Shown here: piece after piece, positions 31,582 to 40,268 of the stretch
Numbering within the stretch: position 1 is the stretch's first letter
How the letters are laid out: each line of letters begins with the position of its first letter
Origin: a bacterium
GTDB lineage: Bacteria; Pseudomonadota; Alphaproteobacteria; SP197
Direction: 5' to 3'
Length of the DNA: 64,000 nt
NCBI GenBank assembly: GCA_028821455.1
Contig: JAPPGE010000060.1
Coordinates: 1-64,000 of the forward strand
Notes under the pieces: generated by a model
The model's database searches: none
What the model was told of the DNA's origin: nothing
Seen by the model: the letters and a program-made list of their open reading frames with translations, nothing else
Position numbers and translations under genes: made by a program

Positions 31582-33854
31582 GACGTCCCGTCGATGGCCG
31601 CAAGAATGCGCGGAGGCGACATCGGGGTCTCGGTCATGCGCCTGCCGATGGCGCGCGACACGGCATTGGCCACCGCCGCGAGCGGTGGCACGATCGGTGT
31701 TTCGCCGACACCACGCACGCCATAGGGGTGGCCGGGGTTAGGCACTTCGACGATGACGGTGTCGATCATCGGCAGATCGGAAGCAACGGGAATGCGGTAG
31801 TCGAGAAAACCCGGGTTCTGCAGGACGCCGTCGCTGCCGTAGATGTACTCCTCGTTGAGCGCCCAGCCGATGCCCTGAGTCACTCCGCCCTGGTACTGGC
31901 CCTCGACGTAGTCGGGATGGATGGCCTTGCCCGCATCCTGAACCGCCAGGTAACGCAGGATGGTGACCCGCCCGGTTTCCGGGTCCACCTCGAGATCGCA
32001 GACATGCACGGCGAAGCTCGCGCCGGCGCCCTCGGCATTGATTTCCGCATGGCCGGCGATCGGTCCGCCGGTGGCTGACGCCATGGCGGCAATCGCATCG
32101 AAGGTCAACGGTTCGTGGTCGCCGGCATTTGCGCCTGAGGGACGCACGCACCCCTGGTCCCAGACCACGGCGTCGACATCGATGTCCCACGTGGCGGCGG
32201 CGCGGCGCTTCATGATGTCGATGACCTTGCGCGATGCCTCGATGGTGGCCAGGCCGGCCGAGTGGGTGACCCGGCTGCCACCGGTGGTGTCGTTGTGCCC
32301 CAGCGCACTGGTGTCGGCGATGATCGCCTTCACCCTCTCATAGGGAATCTGGAGCTCTTCGGCGGCCATCAGACACATGCTGGCGCGGCTGCCGCCGATG
32401 TCTGGCGTGCCCAGCGACACGAGAACGGTCCCGTCGGTGTTGACGTTGACCGTCACGCTGGTCTGGCCGCCGAAGTTGGGCCAGAATCCGGCTGCGATTC
32501 CCCTCGCCTGGTTGGGTCCGGGGACGGCCTCGAGGGAAGGGTGGTCCCGCGCCGTCTCGAGGCACTCCTCGAAGCCGATGGGTCCGAACGTCGGCCCATA
32601 GACGGAGCTCGAGCCTTCCTTTACAGCGTTCTTAAGACGCAGTTCGACAGGATCGATGTCGAGCTTGCGGGCGATGTCATCGAGGAGGGATTCGATGGCG
32701 AAGGCAGCCATTGGCGCGCCCGGCGCTCGGTAGGCGGCGGCCTTGGGACGATTCACCACCACGTCATAGCAGTGGAGAACCACGTTCGGACAGTCGTAGG
32801 GAGCCATGCCGCACACGGCTCCGATGCCCACGGGTGATCCGGGGAACGCGCCTCCCTGGTATCTGAGGGTGGCATCGCAGGCCGTAATCCGGCCATCACG
32901 GGTGGCGCCGATACGGGCCGTGATGCTTGTCGAAGACGTGGGTCCGGACGCCCGGAAAACCTCGTCGCGGCTCATCGTCATCTTAACCGGCCGGCCGGAC
33001 TTGCGCGACAGCAGGAGGGCCACAGGTTCGAGAAATACGGTGGTCTTGCCGCCGAAACCGCCGCCGATCTCCGAGGACGTCACGCGCAGGCTTGCGAGAT
33101 CCATGCCCAGGATGTTGGCGCACATGTCGCGGACGGAGAAGTGACCCTGGGTGCAGCACCACAACTCGGCGAGGCCGTCCTCGGAAGCTGAGGCCACGCA
33201 GGCATGGGGCTCGATATAGCCCTGGTGGGCGGCCTCGGTCCTGAAGGACTGCTCGGCGATGACATCGGCAGCGGCGAATCCGGCTTCGATGTCGCCCATT
33301 TCAACCTTCCGATACTCCGCGATGTTGGAAGGCTCTTCGGGCACCGGATCCATGCCGGCCGTGATCATGTCCTCGTGCACCAGGGGCGCGTCGGACCTCA
33401 TGGCCTCGTCGACATCCGTGACATGGGGCAGCACCTGCCAGGTGATGTCGATGAGCTTGAGCGCCTGGCGGGCCACCGCCGTCGATGTCGCCGCCACGGC
33501 GGCGACCGCATGGCCTTCATAGAGCGCCTTGTCCCGGGCCATGACGTTGCGGGCCACATCCCAAACGCTTTCCTCGACCTCCCCCTTCACTGTTCCCTCC
33601 GGACCGATATGCGGAAAGTCGTCTCGCGTGACGACCGCCTTGACGCCTGTCAGGGCCTCGGCCCTGGAGGTGTCGATGGCCAGAATACGGGCATGGGCAT
33701 GGGGGCTGCGAAGCACCTTGCCGACAAGCATGTCGGCTCCGGCAAGGTCAGCGCCGTAGAGCGCCCGGCCGGTGACCTTGTCAGTGCCGTCGGGGCGGGG
33801 CGGACGGGTTCCGACCTTGTCGAATGTTGTCCGGGTGGTGAATTCGAGTTCCAT
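31578..33854 (-). CDS. Molybdenum hydroxylase large subunit (xanthine dehydrogenase/CoxL family)
   Basis: The 758-residue molybdopterin-cytosine-dinucleotide-binding subunit of a heterotrimeric hydroxylase. It has the small N-terminal domain with GRALYGADL, the cofactor-binding GGGFGGKT near residue 265, an active-site loop AAYRAPGAP near 380 and the C-terminal GVRGVGETPIVPP containing the catalytic glutamate. The loop lacks the AYRCSFR sequence of true CO dehydrogenase, so it is not form I CODH. It is closer to aldehyde/heterocycle hydroxylases. It overlaps the MoaD-like start and follows the 2Fe-2S subunit by 3 bases. No chaperone (XdhC/CoxF) gene is visible nearby. Confidence 0.9.
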   Translation of the reverse strand: MELEFTTRTTFDKVGTRPPRPDGTDKVTGRALYGADLAGADMLVGKVLRSPHAHARILAIDTSRAEALTGVKAVVTRDDFPHIGPEGTVKGEVEESVWDVARNVMARDKALYEGHAVAAVAATSTAVARQALKLIDITWQVLPHVTDVDEAMRSDAPLVHEDMITAGMDPVPEEPSNIAEYRKVEMGDIEAGFAAADVIAEQSFRTEAAHQGYIEPHACVASASEDGLAELWCCTQGHFSVRDMCANILGMDLASLRVTSSEIGGGFGGKTTVFLEPVALLLSRKSGRPVKMTMSRDEVFRASGPTSSTSITARIGATRDGRITACDATLRYQGGAFPGSPVGIGAVCGMAPYDCPNVVLHCYDVVVNRPKAAAYRAPGAPMAAFAIESLLDDIARKLDIDPVELRLKNAVKEGSSSVYGPTFGPIGFEECLETARDHPSLEAVPGPNQARGIAAGFWPNFGGQTSVTVNVNTDGTVLVSLGTPDIGGSRASMCLMAAEELQIPYERVKAIIADTSALGHNDTTGGSRVTHSAGLATIEASRKVIDIMKRRAAATWDIDVDAVVWDQGCVRPSGANAGDHEPLTFDAIAAMASATGGPIAGHAEINAEGAGASFAVHVCDLEVDPETGRVTILRYLAVQDAGKAIHPDYVEGQYQGGVTQGIGWALNEEYIYGSDGVLQNPGFLDYRIPVASDLPMIDTVIVEVPNPGHPYGVRGVGETPIVPPLAAVANAVSRAIGRRMTETPMSPPRILAAIDGTS

Positions 33855-33857
33855 GGT

Positions 33858-34334
33858 TCACTCTTCCCTCAGGTCGGCGGCGGTTTCCAGGACCGCGCGA
33901 ATGATCTTGTCGTAGCCCGTGCAGCGGCACAGGTTGCCGGCGAGCCAGTAGCGCACCTCGGTCTCGTCGGGATCGGGGTTCTCGTCCAGCAACGCCTTCG
34001 CGGCAACGAGAAACCCCGGAGTGCAGATTCCGCACTGCAGCGCTCCGAGTTCGAGGAACTTCGTCTGCAGCGGGTGGAGTTCCCCGGTTCCGGCCATGCC
34101 TTCGATGGTCTCGACTTCGCGGCCGTCCGCTTCTGCCGCCAGCACCAGGCAGGAACACACCAGGCGGCCGTCAAGCATCACCGAACAGGCGCCGCAGTCG
34201 CCCGATGCGCACCCTTCCTTCGATCCGGTGAGACCGAGGCGGTCGCGCAAGGCATCGAGCAGGGTCTCCGCCGCATCGCACAGGAACTCCGTCGCATCAC
34301 CGTTCACCGTTGTCGTGACATGCTGAAGACTCAT
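33858..34334 (-). CDS. Molybdenum hydroxylase 2Fe-2S small subunit (CoxS-like)
   Basis: A 158-residue electron-transfer subunit carrying two 2Fe-2S clusters. Plant-type cluster ligands are at C42, C47, C50 and C62 (GCASGDCGACSV...CSC). The second cluster, in the helical domain, uses C101, C104, C136 and C138 (CGIC...CRC). The final NLCRCTGYDKI segment is diagnostic. The gene overlaps the FAD subunit by ATGA and is followed after 3 bases by the large subunit, giving the order FAD-FeS-Mo. Confidence 0.93.
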   Translation of the reverse strand: MSLQHVTTTVNGDATEFLCDAAETLLDALRDRLGLTGSKEGCASGDCGACSVMLDGRLVCSCLVLAAEADGREVETIEGMAGTGELHPLQTKFLELGALQCGICTPGFLVAAKALLDENPDPDETEVRYWLAGNLCRCTGYDKIIRAVLETAADLREE

Positions 34335-35197
34335 GATTTCTCTCCGGCTCGCCTACTCGCAATGTGCGCTGCCCGGCGGGCGAGCACTCCGGCCACCTTC
34401 CGGCGGTAGGGTACGGTACCGCGCTTGTCGTCGATCGGCCGGGCCGCCGCCGAGGCCACCCTCTCGAGCGCCGCCAGGGCTTCGTCATCGAGGGTCGTGC
34501 CCAAGATGGCTGCGGCGCCATCCTCCACCACCAGGGCCCGGGGTCCGACGGCCCCGAGCACCACTTTCGCAGCGGTGCAGCAACCGCCTTCATCCAGCGT
34601 CAGACTGACCGCGGCGCCGACCACGGCAATGTCCATCTCGGTTCGCGGAATCAGCCTGAGATAGGCGTCCCCGGACCGCGCCGGAGTCTCCGGCAGGAAG
34701 ATCGACGCCACCAGTTCTCCCGGAGCGAGCGAGGTGACTCCGGGACCGATCGCCACATCGCCGACCGGAACATCGCGTTCCGTGCCGTCCGGTCCGGCAA
34801 TGCGCGCCAGGGCGCCCGCCGCCATCATCGCCGGCACACTGTCGGCGGCCGGCGACGCATTGCAGAGATTCCCGACCATGGTGGCGCGACCCTGAATCTG
34901 CGTCGAACCGATCAGCTCCACCGCCTCGACGACACCGGGCCAAGCGCGGCACACACCGTCATGGTGCCCCAGGGCCGCTCCCGGAACCGCGGCACCGACG
35001 CGCCAGCCGCCGTCCTCGGCAACAATGTCCGCCATCCCCGGAATTCGCTTGATGTCGACAACGAGTTCCGGCTCAACGAGACCCGAACGCAGGGCGACGA
35101 GAAGATCGGTGCCACCGGCAAGAACCCGTGCGGTGCCCTGGCACGATGCCAGCATTCCGGTGGCATCCGCGAGTGTTCGCGGTGCTTCGTACCGCAT
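34331..35197 (-). CDS. Molybdenum hydroxylase FAD subunit (CoxM-like)
   Basis: The 288-residue FAD-binding medium subunit. It starts MRYEAPRTLADA and shows the pyrophosphate-binding VLAGGTDLL near residues 25-33. The second FAD motif, TMVGNLCNASPAADS, is near 105-119. The C-terminal CO-dehydrogenase flavoprotein domain follows (about 175-280). It is the first gene of the minus-strand operon running down to 29505. The 195-base gap to the divergent amidinohydrolase gene should hold both promoters. Confidence 0.92.
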   Translation of the reverse strand: MRYEAPRTLADATGMLASCQGTARVLAGGTDLLVALRSGLVEPELVVDIKRIPGMADIVAEDGGWRVGAAVPGAALGHHDGVCRAWPGVVEAVELIGSTQIQGRATMVGNLCNASPAADSVPAMMAAGALARIAGPDGTERDVPVGDVAIGPGVTSLAPGELVASIFLPETPARSGDAYLRLIPRTEMDIAVVGAAVSLTLDEGGCCTAAKVVLGAVGPRALVVEDGAAAILGTTLDDEALAALERVASAAARPIDDKRGTVPYRRKVAGVLARRAAHIASRRAGEKS

Positions 35198-35392
35198 ATC
35201 GGACCTGCTCCCTCGTCACCTGATCAGGAGCGATCATTCCAGAGAAGGGGACACCTCGGCAACTCTCATTTGTCGCACCGTTGCCGGAGTGCGATTTCAT
35301 CCCCGGCGTATCCTCGGCCTGACGACACTTGACCCGGTGCCTGTCGGCGGGTGAGAAAGACGGCACACTCGAAGGACAACCGGACCAGCACC
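35198..35392. promoter_or_regulatory. Divergent promoter region between Mo-hydroxylase and amidinohydrolase operons
   Basis: This gap separates the two transcription units and should carry promoters in both directions. It contains the 10-base palindrome CCTGATCAGG at 35219-35228, 22 bases upstream of the FAD-subunit start, which could be a regulator site or chance. I did not find convincing -35/-10 pairs. Confidence 0.35.
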
Positions 35393-36385
35393 ATGACGAG
35401 TATCTACGGTCAGACCATCAAGCTCTTCGGCTCGCACCCGGAGCCTGCCTTCGAGAGCGAAGCGGGGCAGACCTCCGTGTGGGGCCGGCAGTGGGGATGC
35501 GACAACGATGTCGGCGCCCTGCGCGTCTGCCTCATGCACCGCCCCGGCACCGAGATGGAGATCGTCGACCGCAACCGGAGGATCGAGGAGATCGGTTCGT
35601 TCGGAGACCTCGACAAGGGCTGGTACTTCCAGAGCGATACGGTTCCCGACTGGGACGAGTTCCGCGCCCAGCACGACGGCCTGGTCCGTACGCTGCGAAA
35701 CGAGGGTGTCGAGGTGGTCTTTCTGGACAGTATCGAACCCGATGGCCTGAAATCCCTCTACACCCGCGATTCGTCGATCGCCATCAAGGGGGGCAGCGTG
35801 ATCTGCCGCCTGGCGCGCTCGATCCGGCGTGGCGAGGAGGCGCACGTCACGAAGACGATTGCCGGCCTTGGCATGCCGGTCCTGCGCACCATCCACGGCA
35901 CGGGCATGGTGGAAGGCGGCAGTTTCGCCTGGCTCAATCACCGGACAGCCGTCATCGGCCGGTCCATCTGCGTCAACGAGGAGGGTGCGCGCCAGCTCGA
36001 GGAAGTGCTCGCCTGGCAGGGTGTCGAGCTGCTGCGCGTCGACCTCACCGGCTATTCCATCCACATCGACGGCGCCATGACGATGATCGACGTCGACGTC
36101 GCCATCATCGATCCCGACATGCTTCCCTATGCCTTTCTCGAGAAGCTGAAGGAACTCGGCATCCGCACCGTCGAGATCACGGCGCAGGACAACCACGCCA
36201 TCATCAACTGCCTGGCGGTCCGGCCCGGCCGAGTCGTCATGCCGCGCGGCATCTCCAACCGGACAGCCGACACTCTCGCCTCGATGAACATCGAGATCAT
36301 CGAGATCGACTACGACAAGGTCTATCTCAACGGTGGCGGCATCCACTGCTCCACCTGCCCGCTGGTCCGCGATTCCGTGCACTGA
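35393..36385 (+). CDS. Amidinotransferase/dimethylarginine dimethylaminohydrolase family protein
   Basis: A guanidino-group-modifying enzyme of the pentein fold, 330 residues from the ATG at 35393. The catalytic set is complete: Glu174 (GTGMVEGGSF), His224 (SIHIDGA) and nucleophile Cys319 (GGIHCSTCPL), with the substrate loop TRD at 124-126. Members hydrolyse arginine, dimethylarginine or agmatine-like guanidines, or transfer amidino groups. The Gly-Gly-Ile-His-Cys active site matches hydrolases and transferases alike. A GTG at 35351 would add 14 residues. It is divergent from the Mo-hydroxylase operon and followed at 46 bases by two quinone oxidoreductase genes. Confidence 0.85.
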   Translation: MTSIYGQTIKLFGSHPEPAFESEAGQTSVWGRQWGCDNDVGALRVCLMHRPGTEMEIVDRNRRIEEIGSFGDLDKGWYFQSDTVPDWDEFRAQHDGLVRTLRNEGVEVVFLDSIEPDGLKSLYTRDSSIAIKGGSVICRLARSIRRGEEAHVTKTIAGLGMPVLRTIHGTGMVEGGSFAWLNHRTAVIGRSICVNEEGARQLEEVLAWQGVELLRVDLTGYSIHIDGAMTMIDVDVAIIDPDMLPYAFLEKLKELGIRTVEITAQDNHAIINCLAVRPGRVVMPRGISNRTADTLASMNIEIIEIDYDKVYLNGGGIHCSTCPLVRDSVH

Positions 36386-36431
36386 CGCCGCCACCTCCCG
36401 GGGTTCGCCCGGGGAATGCAAGGAGACACCC

Positions 36432-37403
36432 ATGACACGTGCCGTGCGTATCCACAGGACCGGTGGCCCCGACGTCCTGACCATCGAGACGGTCGATGCC
36501 GGTCGACCCGGAGCGGGCGAGGTGCTGATCCGCCAGACCGCGGTCGGCCTCAATTTCATCGACACCTATCAGCGTTCGGGCCTCTACCCCCTTTCCCTGC
36601 CGGCGACTCTGGGCATGGAAGCCGCAGGGGTCGTAGAGGCGCTCGGTCCCGGCGTCACGGATCCTGGCATCGGCGACAGGGTTGCCTACCCGATGACCGC
36701 CGGTGCCTACGCCAGCGAGCGCGTCATGCCGGCAGACCGGCTGGTCAGGATCCCCGACGGCGTATCGGACGAGACCGCCGCCGCCATGATGCTGAAGGGC
36801 ATGACCGTGGAGTACCTGCTCATGCGGACATTTCCCGTTCAGGAAGGGCAGACCATTCTCTTTCACGCTGCGGCAGGCGGCGTCGGTCTCATCGCCTGCC
36901 AGTGGGCACGGGCGCTGGGCGCCCAGGTGATCGGCACCGTGTCGACTTCGGAAAAGGCGGCTCTCGCATCCGACCACGGATGCCACCATCCGATCGTGAC
37001 GTCCAACGAGGACATCGTCGAAAGAGTGATGGACATCACCGGCGGCAAGGGCGTTCCGGTGGTCTACGATTCGATCGGCAGGGACACCTTCGATGCGTCG
37101 CTCAAGGTGCTGGCGCCACGCGGCACCCTGGTCTCCTTCGGTCAGTCGTCAGGCCCGGTCGAGAGCTTCAATCCGGCGCGTCTCGCCGCCGGCGGCTCTC
37201 TCTACTACACGCGGCCCGGCCTCGCCCACTACATTGCCAGCCGAGAGGAACTCGATCTTTCGGCACAGCGCCTCTTCTCCATGGTCGACTCGGGCAAGGT
37301 GCGCATCGAGGTCAACCAGACGTATCCTCTCGACGATGTCGAGCGAGCCCATCGCGATCTCGAAGGGCGTCGGACGACGGGTTCGACGGTTCTCCTCCCG
37401 TGA
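36432..37403 (+). CDS. Zinc-independent quinone oxidoreductase (MDR family), copy 1
   Basis: An NADPH-dependent quinone/zeta-crystallin-type reductase of the medium-chain dehydrogenase superfamily, 323 residues. It lacks zinc-binding cysteines. It has the N-terminal GroES-like domain (VGLNFIDTYQRSGLYPL near residues 36-52) and the Rossmann motif AAAGGVGLIACQWA near 147-160. The C-terminal RRTTGSTVLLP is typical. ATG at 36432 with AGGAG 7 bases upstream. Its stop overlaps the GTG of a second, closely similar gene, indicating tandem duplication. It could reduce quinones or enones from the neighbouring pathway. Confidence 0.9.
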   Translation: MTRAVRIHRTGGPDVLTIETVDAGRPGAGEVLIRQTAVGLNFIDTYQRSGLYPLSLPATLGMEAAGVVEALGPGVTDPGIGDRVAYPMTAGAYASERVMPADRLVRIPDGVSDETAAAMMLKGMTVEYLLMRTFPVQEGQTILFHAAAGGVGLIACQWARALGAQVIGTVSTSEKAALASDHGCHHPIVTSNEDIVERVMDITGGKGVPVVYDSIGRDTFDASLKVLAPRGTLVSFGQSSGPVESFNPARLAAGGSLYYTRPGLAHYIASREELDLSAQRLFSMVDSGKVRIEVNQTYPLDDVERAHRDLEGRRTTGSTVLLP

Positions 37404-38380
37404 GCGCAACCACAAGGGCCGCGCGCCTTACACGTTGTGGCGGCCCTCAGGTCCTGGAACTCGCCGACACGGTCCTTGATCCTCCCGGCGCCGGCGAGGT
37501 GCGGGTGCGCAATACGGCGATCGCTCTCAACTTCTACGATATCTACGAACGCAGGGGACTCTATCCCGTCGATCTTCCCGTCACGCCCGGCTCGGAGTCG
37601 GCGGGCGTGGTGGAGGCGCTCGGCGCCGGCGTCCAGCACCTCGCCGAAGGCGACCGTGTCGCCGTTCTCTCGGGCCCGGGGAACTGTGCCGAGGCCATGA
37701 ATGCCGATGCGTCCCGGGTGGTGCGGCTGCCCGCAGACATGGAGGAGACCGTGGCCGCCGCCATGATGACCAAGGCGATGACGGTCGAGTACCTGCTGGA
37801 GCGGTGCGTCCCCGTGCGCCGCGGTCAGACCATCGTCTTTCACGCGGCAGCAGGAGGTGTCGGTCTCATTGCCTGCCAGTGGGCGAGAGCGCTTGGCGCC
37901 CGCGTGATCGGCACCGTCTCCAGCGACGCCAAGGCGCGCCTCGCTCGCATGAACGGCTGTCACGTCCCTGTCATTTGGGGCAAGGACACGCTCGAAGAGG
38001 TGGTGAGTGCCGAAACGGGCGGCAGGGGTGTTCCGGTGGTGTTCGATTCGATTGGCCGGACGAGTTTCGAATCCAGTCTCGCATGCCTCGCCCCGCGCGG
38101 CACTCTGGTGTCCTTCGGTCAGTCCTCGGGCGAACCGGAGCCCTTCCGCATGCTGCTGCTTGCGGCCAGGGGGTCGATCTTCGTCACCCGGCCGACACTC
38201 GACGACTACACGGCCACGCGCCTCGAACTCGAGGCCAGCGCCCGGCGCGTCTTCGACATGGTGGGAACCGGAAAGGTGAAGGTCACCATCGGCCAGACAT
38301 TCGACCTCGCCGACATCGCAACGGCCCACGAACTGATGGAGGAGCGCCGCACAACCGGATCCACGGTCCTCATCCCCTGA
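37400..38380 (+). CDS. Zinc-independent quinone oxidoreductase (MDR family), copy 2
   Basis: A 326-residue paralogue of the gene just upstream. It shares long blocks such as MTVEYLL, FHAAAGGVGLIACQWARALGA, GTLVSFGQSSG and the C-terminal EERRTTGSTVLIP. The GTG start overlaps the preceding TGA (GTGA), so the two are translated together. The N-terminal substrate-side residues differ (VRNTAIALNFYDIYERRGL), which could mean a changed substrate. The frame is open far upstream through copy 1 in a different frame, but that translation is not protein-like. Confidence 0.9.
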   Translation: MSATTRAARLTRCGGPQVLELADTVLDPPGAGEVRVRNTAIALNFYDIYERRGLYPVDLPVTPGSESAGVVEALGAGVQHLAEGDRVAVLSGPGNCAEAMNADASRVVRLPADMEETVAAAMMTKAMTVEYLLERCVPVRRGQTIVFHAAAGGVGLIACQWARALGARVIGTVSSDAKARLARMNGCHVPVIWGKDTLEEVVSAETGGRGVPVVFDSIGRTSFESSLACLAPRGTLVSFGQSSGEPEPFRMLLLAARGSIFVTRPTLDDYTATRLELEASARRVFDMVGTGKVKVTIGQTFDLADIATAHELMEERRTTGSTVLIP

Positions 38381-38744
38381 TGACATGCGCAACCGGATCG
38401 ACACCCCGATGTGATCGTCCGCAGGGAGAAGCGTTGCGGCATGGCCCCGAAGTCGCGACCGGAGTCCACCCGGCACCGAAGAGCAGATGAAATGTCAGCA
38501 TGCCAGCCTGTGCCGTGGTTGGGGTGCAGACGCAATCTTGGCACACTGCCAGCTGTTTCCTTGCGAACTCCCTTTGCACCGCGGACCCCGGATGTGATTG
38601 GTAGCCGGCATCACGTGCCGAACGTTCCATGGTTCAACAACGTGGACAGCGGCACGCCTGCCTGTCAGTGTATTCCGGATCCTGGAGGGAGTACCGCACG
38701 TCGACGGTCTTGCTGCGGAATGTGATGAAGGACGAGAAGGATTC
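38381..38744. other. Intergenic stretch, 364 bases, no recognised feature
   Basis: No domain-bearing frame, repeat or terminator was seen. It separates the quinone oxidoreductases from the DUF433/DUF5615 pair and should contain the latter's promoter. A GAAGGACGAGAAGGA purine run just before 38745 is the likely ribosome site. Confidence 0.45.
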
Positions 38745-38972
38745 ATGAACTGGCGCGACCACATCACCGTGAACCCCGAAATCTGTCACGGCAAGGCGTG
38801 CTTCTCCGGCACCCGGGTATTGGTGACGACCGTGCTCGACAATCTGGCTGCCGGTCTGGATGTCGACGACATCGTGGCGAGCTACCCCTCGGTTTCCAGA
38901 GAGGCTGTGCGTGCAGCGCTCTGCTATGCCGCAGCATTGGCCAACGAACGAGTGGTGACGCTCCAGCAGTAG
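38745..38972 (+). CDS. DUF433 antitoxin-like protein
   Basis: A 75-residue DUF433 protein. It starts WRDHITVNPEICHGKACFSGTRVLV, the typical IxxxPxxxxGxPxxxGTR pattern, followed by a helix-turn-helix-like LDVDDIVASYPSVSREAVRAAL. DUF433 proteins are usually encoded just before DUF5615 PIN-like proteins and are regarded as antitoxins. That is the arrangement here, with 10 bases between stop and next start. A purine-rich ribosome site precedes the ATG. Confidence 0.87.
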   Translation: MNWRDHITVNPEICHGKACFSGTRVLVTTVLDNLAAGLDVDDIVASYPSVSREAVRAALCYAAALANERVVTLQQ

Positions 38973-38982
38973 GAACGCCGGC

Positions 38983-39336
38983 GTGCAGTTCAAGATGGAC
39001 GAGAACTTGCCCGTCGAGTTGGCCGGCATGTTCCGTGAGGCTGGGCATGACGCGGTGACAGTACTTGACCAGAGCCTCACGGGTGCACGGGACTCGGACA
39101 TCGCATCGGTCTGTATTCGGGAGGGTCGGGCGATCGTGACGCTCGACATGGATTTCGCAGACATTCGGACCTACCCACCCGACGCCTATCCCGGACTCGT
39201 CGTATTTCGCCCAAGCAACCAGTCCCGCGAACATGTCTTGCGGATTGGAACCCGGCTTCTCAACGTGTTGACCGGCGCCACGCTCGCCGGCCGACTCTGG
39301 ATCGTGGAGGACTCTCGAATTCGGGTACGGCAGTGA
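38983..39336 (+). CDS. DUF5615 PIN-like toxin candidate
   Basis: A 117-residue PIN-like protein, predicted nuclease toxin partner of the DUF433 gene. The family signature is clear: FKMDENLPVELAGMFREAGHDAV near residues 3-22, the GARDSDIASVCIREGRAIVTLDMDFADIR block and YPGLVVFRPSNQS. Acidic residues Asp6, Asp37 and Asp55/Asp58 would bind metal. The start is GTG. The toxin role is the family assumption, not shown here. Confidence 0.85.
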   Translation: MQFKMDENLPVELAGMFREAGHDAVTVLDQSLTGARDSDIASVCIREGRAIVTLDMDFADIRTYPPDAYPGLVVFRPSNQSREHVLRIGTRLLNVLTGATLAGRLWIVEDSRIRVRQ

Positions 39337-39707
39337 CATGAAGCGCACCTGCGTTCGCTTCAGCCGAACACCCGGCCCACCACCCTGCGTCACGCATGGC
39401 TCATTGCATGTGTGAGTGTACAGGCTCGAGGTTCGTCTCGAGATGCATAGCCAGAACTCGGGCAAATCCCGCTGCTTCGCGGTTTTGCAGGCCGTTCATG
39501 GGTTGGGCGTATAATGCCCTTGGATTGCGACACCACGATCAGGCAACTGCATGGACACGCGGAGGGTGACGTGGTGAGGCACAACCGGAGAAGCCGGTCT
39601 GATCTTCGCACGTCTGACTCGCGTTCCCGAAGGCAGGTACGCGCTTTGCGTCTGGATGTTGACGATGCACCCGGCGACACCCGGGCATCGCATGGAGACC
39701 AGGAACG
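39337..39707. other. Intergenic stretch, 371 bases, with a promoter-like TATAAT
   Basis: A TATAAT box lies at about 39509-39514 inside the inverted repeat GGGC-gtataat-GCCC. A -35 element is unclear (TTGCAG 19 bases upstream is the best). CTCGAG occurs twice around 39433-39450. Short frames on both strands have no domain. I do not call a gene. Confidence 0.4.
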
Positions 39708-40268
39708 ATGGGAGTCGACGGAAGATTGGTGAAGGGAAGGGGTGAGGGCACGAGCGGCAGGGAAACACGGGCGGTTCCATCGGCGGATAATGCCGCATCG
39801 GCGTTCAGAGTGGTCCTCGATGTTCTCTCGAACCTGATTTCCCCGGCGCTCATCGACGCCGCCGCCTGGGAGCGGCTGCGCCACGCGCTTCGGGCGTTGC
39901 CGGTCGACCCCGGAACCGGATTCGGGTTCGAGTTGCGGCTTGCCGAACCGGCGGCCGGTGCGGACGCCTATGCCGTCCTGCTGCCGGCGCGCGCGCTCGC
40001 CCGGCACTACATCCGGCGCGGCCGCCTGGCGGCGCCGGGCTCAATGGAGTCCGTCATGGGCGAACGCCTTGCCACGATCGACGTCGACGCTCCGTGGTGC
40101 AAGCTGCTGGGGCTTGAGTACGATGTGGCGTCCGAAACGCCGGACACTGGTCCGGGGCTGTTCGCGAGACTTCGATCCGATCGTGCGCGGGCGGGCGGCA
40201 GCAGTACCGCCATCGCCGTGTGTTCATGGCTCGCGGGCGCTGGCAGGCCCTGGACGGCGGCTTTCTGA
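39708..40268 (+). CDS. Hypothetical protein, possibly a broken gene
   Basis: A 186-residue frame starting ATG after AGGA. I do not recognise a family. It is Ala/Arg/Leu-rich with alternating strand/helix character and stretches that look protein-like (FRVVLDVLSNLISPALIDAAAWERL, then TGFGFELRLAEPAAG). The end (from about residue 165) looks degenerate, and a second frame with methyltransferase-like content begins at 40220 on the same strand. The two may be parts of one gene split by a frameshift near 40220-40268. Confidence 0.4.
   Translation: MGVDGRLVKGRGEGTSGRETRAVPSADNAASAFRVVLDVLSNLISPALIDAAAWERLRHALRALPVDPGTGFGFELRLAEPAAGADAYAVLLPARALARHYIRRGRLAAPGSMESVMGERLATIDVDAPWCKLLGLEYDVASETPDTGPGLFARLRSDRARAGGSSTAIAVCSWLAGAGRPWTAAF

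Noticed and set aside
31578-33854. Form I CO dehydrogenase for the Mo-hydroxylase large subunit
   Set aside because: The active-site loop reads AYRAPGAP rather than AYRCSFR, and no coxDEFG accessory genes are present.
36416-38380. A 654-residue open frame that could look like a fusion enzyme
   Set aside because: Its first half reads copy 1 of the quinone reductase in the wrong frame; only the part from 37400 is protein-like, and a GTGA junction defines two genes.
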